A DNA stretch of 64,000 nt. It comes from Halomonas sp. M4R1S46 (GTDB lineage: Bacteria; Pseudomonadota; Gammaproteobacteria; Pseudomonadales; Halomonadaceae). The stretch is from assembly GCF_025725685.1 (NCBI RefSeq), contig NZ_CP107008.1:3968001-4032000 (forward strand). The letters are read 5' to 3'. Of this stretch, positions 39,101 to 50,538 are shown piece after piece. The notes beneath the pieces are model-generated. The model was not told where the DNA came from and searched no databases. It saw nothing but the letters and a program-made list of their open reading frames with translations. Numbering within the stretch: the first letter of the stretch is position 1; every line of letters starts with the position of its first letter. Position numbers and translations under genes: made by a program.

Positions 39101-42100
39101 GTCAACCTCCAGGGTCAGGCCGGGGATCGGGTTATCCCCGCGCCTGCGGGGACCGGACTTGCTGGAATGCCTGCTCGATCGTCTGGACCGGGTTATCCCC
39201 GCGCCTGCGGGGACCGGCGCTCGCTCACCCTGCACGGCAATCCGGTACTCGGGTTATCCCCGCGCCTGCGGGGACCGGGCGCGTGTACTATACCGCCTGA
39301 TCCTCAAGAACGGGTTATCCCCGCGCCTGCGGGGACCGGGTGAAATGGCCACCTCAACAATGTATGAAATTCGGGTTATCCCCGCGCCTGCGGGGACCGG
39401 GTTCCGATCTCCTTGGGCGTCACAGGAGGGTACGGGTTATCCCCGCGCCTGCGGGGACCGGATGGCCATGATCAGGGCCACCGCGCCGTCGATCGGGTTA
39501 TCCCCGCGCCTGCGGGGACCGGGAACTATTCGATGCTTATAAGTCGGCCACGGCTGGGTTATCCCCGCGCCTGCGGGGACCGGTGGTTCAGTTTCTGGCT
39601 ATTTGCTCTATGGTTCGGGTTATCCCCGCGCCTGCGGGGACCGGATAAAACCCCCGACCGAAGCCGGGGAATAAAACGGGTTATCCCCGCGCCTGCGGGG
39701 ACCGGAGCTCAGCATCCGTGGCGCCCAGCAAGCACAGCGGGTTATCCCCGCGCCTGCGGGGACCGGGACCTCCGCCAACTCAGCGGCTTCGCTGCGGGCG
39801 GGTTATCCCCGCGCCTGCGGGGACCGGCGCAGCAGATCGAACGGCGTCAGGCTGGAGAACGGGTTATCCCCGCGCCTGCGGGGACCGGCTTCAAAGTTGA
39901 CGAGTCTGTTCCTGGGGGATCGGGTTATCCCCGCGCCTGCGGGGACCGGATCACCTGGTGACGGATCAGGCGCTCGAGCAGCGGGTTATCCCCGCGCCTG
40001 CGGGGACCGGGCTGACCAATCAGGTCGCGGAGTTGCATAAGTTGGGTTATCCCCGCGCCTGCGGGGACCGGCTTGTTGGTGCGCATCCGGCTGACCGAGT
40101 AGGCGGGTTATCCCCGCGCCTGCGGGGACCGGATCATCTCCAGCTTCTGCTCGTAGGCCAGCGGCGGGTTATCCCCGCGCCTGCGGGGACCGGGAGGGTC
40201 GGGCGGTCCTGCTGTTGATCTTCGGCGGGTTATCCCCGCGCCTGCGGGGACCGGGAGGTGATCGAGCCCCGGGTCAGCCGTTCCCACGGGTTATCCCCGC
40301 GCCTGCGGGGACCGGATGATGCCCGGCTGGCAGCGCTGGCGGCCCACCGGGTTATCCCCGCGCCTGCGGGGACCGGTTGCCGTAGACGTCGCGCTGCACC
40401 AACGTCAACGGGTTATCCCCGCGCCTGCGGGGACCGGGCTTGCCCAGCCTCCCACATTTGCCTCCTGAGCGGGTTATCCCCGCGCCTGCGGGGACCGGAG
40501 GACCGCGCTGTTTTCCCCCAGGGTGACCAGCGGGTTATCCCCGCGCCTGCGGGGACCGGGTCTGCTGTCTGCGTCCCACACGTCCCTGAATTGGGTTATC
40601 CCCGCGCCTGCGGGGACCGGGCGTTCAAGTCCACCAGGTACTCGTCGACGAACGGGTTATCCCCGCGCCTGCGGGGACCGGGGCTACCACGGCGACGTCT
40701 ACCTCGACGAGTACGGGTTATCCCCGCGCCTGCGGGGACCGGGGTCTCGTCCCAGACACCCCACTGGCTGGAAAAGGGTTATCCCCGCGCCTGCGGGGAC
40801 CGGGGTAGATGGTCTGGCGCTCTACCGGGGCCAGCGGGTTATCCCCGCGCCTGCGGGGACCGGCGGGGCCGCAATGGCTTCACCTTCTCCGCCGACGGGT
40901 TATCCCCGCGCCTGCGGGGACCGGGCAAGGAGAGGATGCCCGAGAGTAAGCCGGGGCGGGTTATCCCCGCGCCTGCGGGGACCGGTGCGGGCGCACGGAC
41001 TCTCCGAGGCAGAGGGGCGGGTTATCCCCGCGCCTGCGGGGACCGGCCACATCATCGCCAGCCGGCAGCCTGGCAGAACGGGTTATCCCCGCGCCTGCGG
41101 GGACCGGACCCCCTTATTCGATCGCGCGCCACCTGGCGCCGGGTTATCCCCGCGCCTGCGGGGACCGGAACGCCGGCGGCGACGCGGCCGAAGCCATCGC
41201 CGGGTTATCCCCGCGCCTGCGGGGACCGGGAGCCAACCATGGGCATCTTCGATTCCGACATCGGGTTATCCCCGCGCCTGCGGGGACCGGGCCGCTGTGC
41301 TTCTCCTGGGCGCATTGACCGCCGGGTTATCCCCGCGCCTGCGGGGACCGGCGTTCCATTTCGGCCAGCGCCAATGCAACAGACGGGTTATCCCCGCGCC
41401 TGCGGGGACCGGATACGCCACTCTCGAGCCGTCTGGTTCGCCACCGGGTTATCCCCGCGCCTGCGGGGACCGGACCGCCGAGGATCTCCAGGCGGTGATC
41501 GAGGGCGGGTTATCCCCGCGCCTGCGGGGACCGGACCTTCCCCGCCTCCGTGCAGAACCCGCCGACCGGGTTATCCCCGCGCCTGCGGGGACCGGCATCC
41601 AGTCGTCGTATGTCATGATCATGCCGCCGGGTTATCCCCGCGCCTGCGGGGACCGGTGGGCCGACTGGTATCGCGAGGGGTTTACAGCCGGGTTATCCCC
41701 GCGCCTGCGGGGACCGGTTGTTCTCGACCAGGCCGAGCTTGTCACCGTCCGGGTTATCCCCGCGCCTGCGGGGACCGGGATGCCCGATGATTCGCGTAGT
41801 GAAACGCCTGCGGGTTATCCCCGCGCCTGCGGGGACCGGCAGGCCCGCAGGATGTTGAGCATGAAGGCGGTCGGGTTATCCCCGCGCCTGCGGGGACCGG
41901 TTCGCCTCGGTCCTGAGCGAGCCGGGGCTGAACGGGTTATCCCCGCGCCTGCGGGGACCGGGCCTCGACCTCCTCGGCCAACTCCTCGCGCCACGGGTTA
42001 TCCCCGCGCCTGCGGGGACCGGATGGCCATGATCAGGGCCACCGCGCCGTCGATCGGGTTATCCCCGCGCCTGCGGGGACCGGGCTTCGAGGGCAATGCA

Positions 42101-44280
42101 GGCGTTGCCGGCATACGGGTTATCCCCGCGCCTGCGGGGACCGGCCGATGACCGACATCGACGGCGTACAAGATCACGGGTTATCCCCGCGCCTGCGGGG
42201 ACCGGGCGTTTGCGTGAGTCGATGCAGACTGCATAAGCGGGTTATCCCCGCGCCTGCGGGGACCGGTACGGGCGCCTGGACGAGGCCGGTTACATCACCG
42301 GGTTATCCCCGCGCCTGCGGGGACCGGGACGACCCGCCCAGCGATGGGCGCTTCATGCGCGGGTTATCCCCGCGCCTGCGGGGACCGGGCCAGCGAGGAA
42401 GGCAGTCAGAGCGCCATGGACGGGTTATCCCCGCGCCTGCGGGGACCGGCGGTCCACCCAGCCGGTGAACAGCGGCACCAGCGGGTTATCCCCGCGCCTG
42501 CGGGGACCGGGGCGACGAGCATTACGGCAGCGTCGAGGCGCTGCGGGTTATCCCCGCGCCTGCGGGGACCGGGGCAACGCCATCGGCGCCGTGCTCGACA
42601 AGTACGGGTTATCCCCGCGCCTGCGGGGACCGGGCCGGCTACCGCATCCGAGTGACGAGCCCCGTCGGGTTATCCCCGCGCCTGCGGGGACCGGATTTCA
42701 TCCTGACGTGCCAGAACCCTAAACAGCGGGTTATCCCCGCGCCTGCGGGGACCGGTAGTAATTCCAAGAGAAAAACGAGATCAACAGCGGGTTATCCCCG
42801 CGCCTGCGGGGACCGGGCGGTCGACCCGGCCTATCGCCGCGCGCCGAGCGGGTTATCCCCGCGCCTGCGGGGACCGGTAGCTCGTCAGCGTCGATGGCCA
42901 CGTAGCCATCGGGTTATCCCCGCGCCTGCGGGGACCGGATGATACGTTTCAACCAGGTTTTTCACGTGAGCGGGTTATCCCCGCGCCTGCGGGGACCGGT
43001 TACTTGCAGTTACACCAGTAACAGTCTTAAACGGGTTATCCCCGCGCCTGCGGGGACCGGGAAACCTATGGCGCCGGCGACGGCTCGACCACCGGGTTAT
43101 CCCCGCGCCTGCGGGGACCGGTCCTCCTTGATCACCTCCTCGGTGATGGCCATCGGGTTATCCCCGCGCCTGCGGGGACCGGACATCGGCCGGTCGCCGG
43201 TACCCGGTGATGGCCGGGTTATCCCCGCGCCTGCGGGGACCGGTGCCGCCGATGCAGCGGAATCGGGCTGCCATGCGGGTTATCCCCGCGCCTGCGGGGA
43301 CCGGGCCGGCTAGGCTGGATCGCATGGCGGCTCAGTCGGGTTATCCCCGCGCCTGCGGGGACCGGACGACGTTCGGCGCCGGCGACGGCTTCAACACCGG
43401 GTTATCCCCGCACCTGCGGGGACCGGGGGAGTGGTGGTGCAGAAGGTGCGGGTGGCGGCGGGTTATCCCCGCGCCTGCGGGGACCGGTTGCGCTGTCACG
43501 GAACTGCTCGGGCGTATAGCGGGTTATCCCCGCGCCTGCGGGGACCGGACCAAGCCGTCTGATATCCACCAAATGCAAGCCGGGTTATCCCCGCGCCTGC
43601 GGGGACCGGTGGCAGGAGGTCGGCCTGGTGGAGCGCGGCACCGGGTTATCCCCGCGCCTGCGGGGACCGGCGGTCGTACTGCGAGACCAGGGCCTCGGTG
43701 CGCGGGTTATCCCCGCGCCTGCGGGGACCGGGAATCCGCCGCTTCCGTCTCGACCGTATCCGGCGGGTTATCCCCGCGCCTGCGGGGACCGGGCCGTCAT
43801 GTTGTCCTGCGGCACGACGTAGGCCGGGTTATCCCCGCGCCTGCGGGGACCGGCGCAGCGTCGCCTTGAGCCCGGCGGCCTGCTCCGGGTTATCCCCGCG
43901 CCTGCGGGGACCGGTCGACGCCGCGGCGGGCGAACGACTCGCCGGGCGGGTTATCCCCGCGCCTGCGGGGACCGGGCCACGGTCAGGCCGGCCAGCTTGG
44001 CGATGCGCGGGTTATCCCCGCGCCTGCGGGGACCGGGGCCTGGCCGACCACCCGGCGGCGGCGCACTGCGGGTTATCCCCGCGCCTGCGGGGACCGGGCA
44101 ATCGACCAGGCTACCCTGGCGGCCGGATACGGGTTATCCCCGCGCCTGCGGGGACCGGTGGGGCGCATCGTCCGAACCATCGGGCTCCGGCGGGTTATCC
44201 CCGCGCCTGCGGGGACCGGGAGGTCGAGCTGCTCTGGCAGCGGGCCGCCACCGGGTTATCCCCGCGCCTGCGGGGACCGG
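36200..44280 (-). CRISPR. type I-E CRISPR array, 133 repeats
   Basis: The array repeats with a period of 61 (29-bp repeat, 32-bp spacer). On the plus strand the repeat starts CGGGTTATCCCC and ends GCGGGGACCGG; on the crRNA strand (minus) it reads CCGGTCCCCGCAGG to GGGGATAACCCG, with the I-E stem and an 8-base handle ATAACCCG. First and last repeats begin at 36200 and 44252, giving 132 units; one 31-base spacer (near 40804) and one 33-base spacer (near 42511) balance. The leader end is at 44280, next to cas2. Repeats at the far end carry more changes, the first two most. Three consecutive spacers occur twice, and one further spacer occurs twice. Confidence 0.98.
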
Positions 44281-44386
44281 ACTAATTGTAGCCACTTGTT
44301 TACAAAGAAGAAAATCGCCAGCGGAGTTTCCACCGGCGATTTTGCTTACTTTTTAACCAGACTACATTGTTAAAGATCCTGAAAAA
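44281..44386 (-). promoter_or_regulatory. CRISPR leader
   Basis: This AT-rich stretch lies between cas2 and the leader-proximal repeat and is unlike the GC-rich genome around it. On the minus strand TACAAT at 44290-44285 could serve as a -10 box close to the first repeat, although the -35 match is weak. I do not see a convincing IHF site. Confidence 0.65.
44303..44343 (-). terminator. terminator of the cas operon inside the leader
   Basis: AAAATCGCC (44311-44319) pairs with GGCGATTTT (44335-44343). On the minus strand the stem is followed by TTTTCTTCTTTG. It would end cas transcripts about 45 bases after cas2 and before the first repeat. Confidence 0.75.
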
Positions 44387-45605
<1,219 letters not shown>

Positions 45606-45629
45606 CTCGGCCTCCTTGCCCGGTGTCGA

Positions 45630-46322
45630 TCAGGGTCGGCGCAGCAGCATCAGGCCACAGCCGAAGGCCTTGGCTCGCCCGACGCCCTGAGCCAGCGTTT
45701 CGGTCAACCGACCCGGGTCGGTGACCTCCAGCAAGCCTTCATAGTCGACGCTGGAAAAGCGGATGGGACGGCCCTTGTCCTTCGGCAAGGCATGCTGACG
45801 ATAGGCTCCCACTTCGGGCTCGACCGGCAAACGGAATCCCCAGGATTCGGCACGCTCTGCCAGCCACCCATGAGCGGCCCCATCCATCGCCTCGATACAG
45901 GCCTGGCTTTTCCTGTCACCACCTGCCTCGAAGGGATACTTGGCCGCCATCAAGACATCGGCACGCTGCCCCCGCTTGCCCGCCACCGACTTCGCCACGG
46001 TAGGATTGGCCCGCAGACGAAAGGCGAGCCGATCCCCGACTTCCAGCGCCGGGGAAAAAGCCTTGCACTGCGCCTCGAGCAAGCCGGGAATCGGCACAGG
46101 CTCGCGGTCGGACAGCACATAGAACAGCGGCAAGCCCCGCGGCGCTCCGCCGTCCTCGGGCTCTTCCATTTCCTGGCGAAACAGGAACGGCCGTGCCCCC
46201 TGATGCTCAGGGAACAGACGCCATAGCAGTTGGTGGGCGGCATAGGCTCGCCCGTCCATGATGTCGAACAAGGCCCCTCGGGAAAGGCCGTTGAGGTCGA
46301 CACGTACTCGAGAAAGGTACAT
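45630..46322 (-). CDS. cas6e: crRNA endonuclease Cas6e
   Basis: The 230-residue protein has two RAMP/ferredoxin folds. The His in RAYAAHQLLW near residue 29 fits the catalytic position, and the Gly-rich loop GVGRAKAFGCGLMLL closes the C-terminus. It cuts pre-crRNA at the base of the repeat stem and stays on the 3' end of the crRNA in Cascade. It overlaps the cas5e stop by one base. Confidence 0.96.
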   Translation of the reverse strand: MYLSRVRVDLNGLSRGALFDIMDGRAYAAHQLLWRLFPEHQGARPFLFRQEMEEPEDGGAPRGLPLFYVLSDREPVPIPGLLEAQCKAFSPALEVGDRLAFRLRANPTVAKSVAGKRGQRADVLMAAKYPFEAGGDRKSQACIEAMDGAAHGWLAERAESWGFRLPVEPEVGAYRQHALPKDKGRPIRFSSVDYEGLLEVTDPGRLTETLAQGVGRAKAFGCGLMLLRRP

Positions 46323-47077
46323 CAGCGCTCCTCCCTTGCCCGTACCACGCGGCGGTATTCAACGCGCGGCCCGAACTGCCAGCGACGGCGATTGAGCGGC
46401 ATATCCCAGACCTCGCTGGACTCCACGCCCTGACCGTTGCCATCCAGGGCCTTGGCAGTTCCTTCCCAGGCATAGAGCGCGTTTTCCGGCAGTCTCAGGG
46501 CCTTTCGCTCCTCTTCCTGATCCTTCCCACATAGCGGGGGAAAATCGGTGTCCAGGGCATCCCGCAGCTGGTCGAACGTCTCCCGGCGCGGCGCCAGCGG
46601 CGCCGCCGGTGGGCACGCCTTGCGCCCCAGATAGAGCGTGAAGCGCGGCGTCTCGAGCGCCTGCTCCAGGTCTTCGAGTGTCAACTCCGCCTGAGGCGTC
46701 AGCCAGACGGCGACGGTCCAGAGCCCGTCGCAGCGGTAATCACGGCTGGAGAGGATGGTGTTGATGACCTTGCGTGGAGCGCTCAATTCATCCCGCCGGG
46801 TGCGGTACGTCACCTTGGATTGCGACGCCGGCACCTGCACGGTGTGATAGTCACGCATCAGGCTACCGGGGGAGCGCTGCTTGATGGCAACCCCGACGCT
46901 ATCGCGCAGTTGGCGCTGCCCCTCATCGTCATCCCGACGCACCCCCAGCGCCGCACCGAGAAGCCCGATGATGGCGCTGCGCCCCGGGTAGGTGGCGGTG
47001 GGGCGCGACTCGCCCACCGCCGCCTCACCCCAGCTCGCAAGCGGCGCATAGAGCCGAAAGACCAGATACTCCGTCAT
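46322..47077 (-). CDS. cas5e: Cascade subunit Cas5e
   Basis: The 251-residue protein starts MTEYLVFRLYAPLASWGEAA, the Cas5e hallmark, followed by RPTATYPGRSAIIGLLGAAL. Cas5e holds the 5' handle of the crRNA, so it should contact the ATAACCCG bases of the repeat. It lies between cas7e (9 bp gap) and cas6e (1 bp overlap). Confidence 0.96.
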   Translation of the reverse strand: MTEYLVFRLYAPLASWGEAAVGESRPTATYPGRSAIIGLLGAALGVRRDDDEGQRQLRDSVGVAIKQRSPGSLMRDYHTVQVPASQSKVTYRTRRDELSAPRKVINTILSSRDYRCDGLWTVAVWLTPQAELTLEDLEQALETPRFTLYLGRKACPPAAPLAPRRETFDQLRDALDTDFPPLCGKDQEEERKALRLPENALYAWEGTAKALDGNGQGVESSEVWDMPLNRRRWQFGPRVEYRRVVRAREER

Positions 47078-47086
47078 GTCGGCTCC

Positions 47087-48160
47087 TTACTGCTCGTTGG
47101 TCAGGAAGTCGGCCAGTTCGGTGAGGCTACCCATGGTGACACCGCCGGACAGACGCGGCTCCCGGTAGGCGGGGTCCGCGGCCAGGACGAAACGCCGCTC
47201 GGCACCCGGCCCGTAGGCATCATCGAACGCCTGCGCCTGGCGCTCCAGGCGACTGATGGCATCCAGCGCCTGGTCCTGACCCGGGATGGGCCGCAGGAAG
47301 GCGGCCGAAAGCGAACGCGGCTGCTGGTCGCCCTTCTCGGCCAGCACGTAGCTGGCGTGGGCGCGAGAGCCGAAGCTGTTCTGCTTGCCCTTGGGCGAGG
47401 TCTTCACGGCGGCTTCCACCAAGGCGGCAATGGCCCGATCGGCCAGGGCCTCGTCGCCGTTGAGGTTATCGATCAGCTGCCGGCGATCGATGCAGACATA
47501 GCCGTAGAACAGGCCCGCGCCGAACCCGGCTTCGCCGACATGCGCCGCACCGCGATGCTCATCGCCGGTATTGAGGTCGTCCACTGCGGTGAAGTAGTCG
47601 TCCTCGACCTCGGCGGCATGCACGGTGATCGCATGGGCGACCTGGCAGGCGGCCTCGACGTTGAAAGCCGGGGATGCCGCCAGCATGCGGCCGAACAGCG
47701 CGATATCGACGGCCGCCGGCCTGTGGCGCAGCAGGTCGAGATCCTCCTTCTCCGGCGCGCGATTCTCGTCGGCCAGCCTCTCGACCAGCGCATCGACCGC
47801 GGCCTGCTCCTCGGGGCCGACGTGGACCAGTTGGCTGGTTTCCAGCTCGCCCTTGGCCACCTCGCCGAAGACCTTGGCGATCTCCGTGGCCCAGGCACGG
47901 GCGTCTTTCTCTTTCACGCCCTTTTCCCGCAGGCGTTTGTCGACCTCGATACCCACGCGCTTGGTACGCATGCCGCGATGCTGCCCCACGGCTTCCTCGA
48001 ACAGCGCCGAAGTGCGCCAGGTGCGCTTGAGACTCTGTGACGATACGCGCAGGCGCTTCGCCCCTCCCATGATGGCGGTCTTGGGTCGGCCCAGGTCGTC
48101 GCGGTTGAGGTTGGCGGGCGGATAGGCGGTCAGCAGGTGCAGTTGGATGAAGTGGCTCAT
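47087..48160 (-). CDS. cas7e: Cascade backbone subunit Cas7e (CasC/Cse4)
   Basis: The 357-residue protein begins MSHFIQLHLLTAYPPANLNR and contains DDLGRPKTAIMGGAKRLRVS and SQSLKRTW, typical for Cas7e. Six copies form the backbone that binds the spacer part of the crRNA. The ATG at 48160 is chosen over an upstream in-frame start, because it gives the family N-terminus. Confidence 0.97.
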   Translation of the reverse strand: MSHFIQLHLLTAYPPANLNRDDLGRPKTAIMGGAKRLRVSSQSLKRTWRTSALFEEAVGQHRGMRTKRVGIEVDKRLREKGVKEKDARAWATEIAKVFGEVAKGELETSQLVHVGPEEQAAVDALVERLADENRAPEKEDLDLLRHRPAAVDIALFGRMLAASPAFNVEAACQVAHAITVHAAEVEDDYFTAVDDLNTGDEHRGAAHVGEAGFGAGLFYGYVCIDRRQLIDNLNGDEALADRAIAALVEAAVKTSPKGKQNSFGSRAHASYVLAEKGDQQPRSLSAAFLRPIPGQDQALDAISRLERQAQAFDDAYGPGAERRFVLAADPAYREPRLSGGVTMGSLTELADFLTNEQ

Positions 48161-48189
48161 GTGCTTGGTTCCCTGTCTTGGTTGACGAA

Positions 48190-48846
48190 TCACTGATTGT
48201 CTTGCCGATAGCCGGCCGTGGCGCCGAAATAGTCGTTGGCCCACACGAAGCCCAGACGGCGGGTGGGTTGCGGCGAGGCCTCGCCTTGATATTCACGCCA
48301 CCACAACGCGATGTTGTCGGCCAGGTGAACGACGCTGACGCCTCGCTTGTCGATCAGCGCCAGGGCACGGCGCAGGCGCTGCACCAGTTCTTCCGGCGTG
48401 CGAGACGTCATCAGCTGTTGAAAGCGCAGCTCACTCATATACGGTTTGCCGGTTTCACGCTTCTGCTGACCGAGGCGCGCCCCCAACGGCATATGGGGCT
48501 GCTCCTCGCGAAGTTCGGCCGCGACCAGCGCGATACAGGCCCAAAGCTGCAGGCGCTGATCACGCTGTCCTTGTAACTGTTCATCTTTCGCTGGCAACAG
48601 GCTCCATAGATGTCGAAAGGCCTCCGTCAGCATGGCTGCCTCGATGGTGTCACAGCGCCGCAGCGTCGCCCGCATGCCCTTGTGCCAAGGCGGAGCATCG
48701 GTATGGGACTTCAACGCCTCGACGGACAGCGTCAAGCGCTGCCACCAGCGCCGCAGGGCATCGGCTTCCCTGCGCTCGATGGCATAAAGCCACTCGGGAA
48801 CGCGCGGTGGCGCCTCCGCTGCGGGTGCGAGTTCCGTTTCACTCAT
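48190..48846 (-). CDS. cse2: Cascade small subunit Cse2 (Cas11e)
   Basis: The 218-residue, helix-rich protein contains WWQRLTLSVEALKSHTDAPP, ALVAAELREEQPHMPLGARL and RFQQLMTSRTPEELVQRLRR, the usual Cse2 pattern. Two copies form the belly of Cascade and bind the displaced strand. Its start overlaps the cas8e stop (ATGA at 48843-48846). Confidence 0.94.
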   Translation of the reverse strand: MSETELAPAAEAPPRVPEWLYAIERREADALRRWWQRLTLSVEALKSHTDAPPWHKGMRATLRRCDTIEAAMLTEAFRHLWSLLPAKDEQLQGQRDQRLQLWACIALVAAELREEQPHMPLGARLGQQKRETGKPYMSELRFQQLMTSRTPEELVQRLRRALALIDKRGVSVVHLADNIALWWREYQGEASPQPTRRLGFVWANDYFGATAGYRQDNQ

Positions 48847-50525
48847 GACATGCCCTCTTCGGTAGCGGCCGGCTCGGCGGTCAAGGCGAAGCCGCCGGTC
48901 TCGGCAAATTGACGAATGACCTTGCTGCCCTTGCTGCGCCCGGCCAGGAAACTCTGCAACTGACGTCGTGCCGCAGTCGCACGCTGCAGATCCACGGCCT
49001 CCAGTGCACCGCTCAATGCCTGCTCCTCGAATAGTGCCAACGCCTCGCGTTTCAGCGTGCGGTACCACGCCTCGGCCACCTCGGAAGGCAGGGTCGGCGT
49101 GTCATCGGCCTCCACCAATGCCTGTTGGAGACCGGTCAGCGCATGGAAGAAGGCGCCACGGGTGGCGTCATAGAACTGCAGATCGATATGGCTCATGTCG
49201 CCCTTGGCATCGGAGGGGCGGGCGAACCAGGCATTCTTGACCTGAGTGCGCACCATCCAGGCCATCTGGCGGGCCAATTCAGTGAAACGCTGGACCCAGT
49301 CACGCAGCCGCTCCTGCTGCGAGGGGGGCACAGCCACCAGCGGCATCTCGACGCTGTACCAGCCACGGGGCTTCATGTTGTCCATGTCATAGCCGAAGGC
49401 CCACAAACGGGCATGCTTGAGCAGTGCGGCGATCTCTTCGCCGAAGCGACGCTCCTCATCGGCGACCGGCACCTTGCCGGCGATATAATCCTGCACCACC
49501 AGGGCAGGTAGCGCGCCGCTGGTATCGGCATCCTGCAGCACCAGGTTCGACCAGTGCTGATAGCCCAGGCCGCCCGGCTGTCCCTTGGTGGAGAGAGGGG
49601 GCTCATTGGGCTTCTTGGGATCACGCCGGTAAGGCGTCAGCGGGTGCAGCCAGGGTCCATCGTAGTTGGCACCCTGCTTCCTGCCGCGGATGCGCCGTAC
49701 GGCGCGTGTGGCTTCCCGCCCACAGATCTCGCAGCGACACGGCTCGTCCTCGAACAGCAACCGGAAGCGACGTGGCATCGACCAGTAGGGATGGAGTGGA
49801 TGCATGCCCTCGGGCAGAACTTCCGTGCCTTTCCTGTCGCTGACCCGGGTCGGCGCCATCCATGGGAACAGTGAGTCATCATCGACATGAGGCGTCCGCC
49901 ATACCAGTCCGGACCGTGTCAGTGCCTTGGGCGTCACGACGTTCAACCACAGGCGAGACCACAGGCTGGCATCGGGTGCCTCAGGCAATGCCAGCGTGGT
50001 CAGCGGCCCGCCGCCACGCAGGCCGACGCGAATGCCCGCTCCGCCGGCGGGGGCATTGATCTGCATGGTGAACAGGGCCAGCGCCGCGCAGTCCGCGCAC
50101 ATCGCCTCGGCACACCCGCGCTTGACGAAGAAGTCGGTGTTGTTCTTGATGCCGTTTGCCCCGGGTGCATCGATCAGCAGACCGCTGACCGTTCCGTCCT
50201 TGACGTCGTCGAGCGGGTCGAGGTCCTGCATGAAGCGCGGGCCGTCTCCATCCAGCTCGAAGGCATCAGCAAGGGGCGCGAAAGCGGCCTCCAGCTCATC
50301 GACGTCGGGCGGTTCGATAAAGCGATCCAGCCAGTCGCCGTGGTCCTGCGGCGGCAGCGCCGTCTGCAGCAGGCCGATGAGGAACTGATAAGCAGCGCCC
50401 TGGAAATCCGCCCGCGGTAGGGCGAGATCGACGATCTCGGGATCGGCCACCGCGGTGGGCGGCCGGTAGACGATGGCCCCTTCCCTGTTACTGAAAGGCA
50501 GCCAGGAGTCATTAAGCAGGTTCAC
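48843..50525 (-). CDS. cas8e: Cascade large subunit Cas8e (Cse1)
   Basis: The 560-residue protein begins VNLLNDSWLPFSNREGAIVY and contains GANGIKNNTDFFVKRG and FTMQINAPAGGAGIRVGLRG, typical of Cse1. Two Cys pairs, CRCEIC and the earlier CADC region, may bind zinc. Cas8e recognises the PAM and recruits Cas3. The start is GTG at 50525 after AAGGAGG; the frame is open further upstream but codes for nothing family-like. It follows cas3 by 13 bp. Confidence 0.96.
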   Translation of the reverse strand: MNLLNDSWLPFSNREGAIVYRPPTAVADPEIVDLALPRADFQGAAYQFLIGLLQTALPPQDHGDWLDRFIEPPDVDELEAAFAPLADAFELDGDGPRFMQDLDPLDDVKDGTVSGLLIDAPGANGIKNNTDFFVKRGCAEAMCADCAALALFTMQINAPAGGAGIRVGLRGGGPLTTLALPEAPDASLWSRLWLNVVTPKALTRSGLVWRTPHVDDDSLFPWMAPTRVSDRKGTEVLPEGMHPLHPYWSMPRRFRLLFEDEPCRCEICGREATRAVRRIRGRKQGANYDGPWLHPLTPYRRDPKKPNEPPLSTKGQPGGLGYQHWSNLVLQDADTSGALPALVVQDYIAGKVPVADEERRFGEEIAALLKHARLWAFGYDMDNMKPRGWYSVEMPLVAVPPSQQERLRDWVQRFTELARQMAWMVRTQVKNAWFARPSDAKGDMSHIDLQFYDATRGAFFHALTGLQQALVEADDTPTLPSEVAEAWYRTLKREALALFEEQALSGALEAVDLQRATAARRQLQSFLAGRSKGSKVIRQFAETGGFALTAEPAATEEGMS

Positions 50526-50538
50526 CGAAACCTCCTTT

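Noticed and set aside
36228..44373. Many open frames with repeated peptides such as RVIPAPAGTG, GYPRACGDR and GLSPRLRGP
   Set aside because: They are translations of the CRISPR repeat in its three frames; the 61-base period shifts the frame from unit to unit. They are not proteins.
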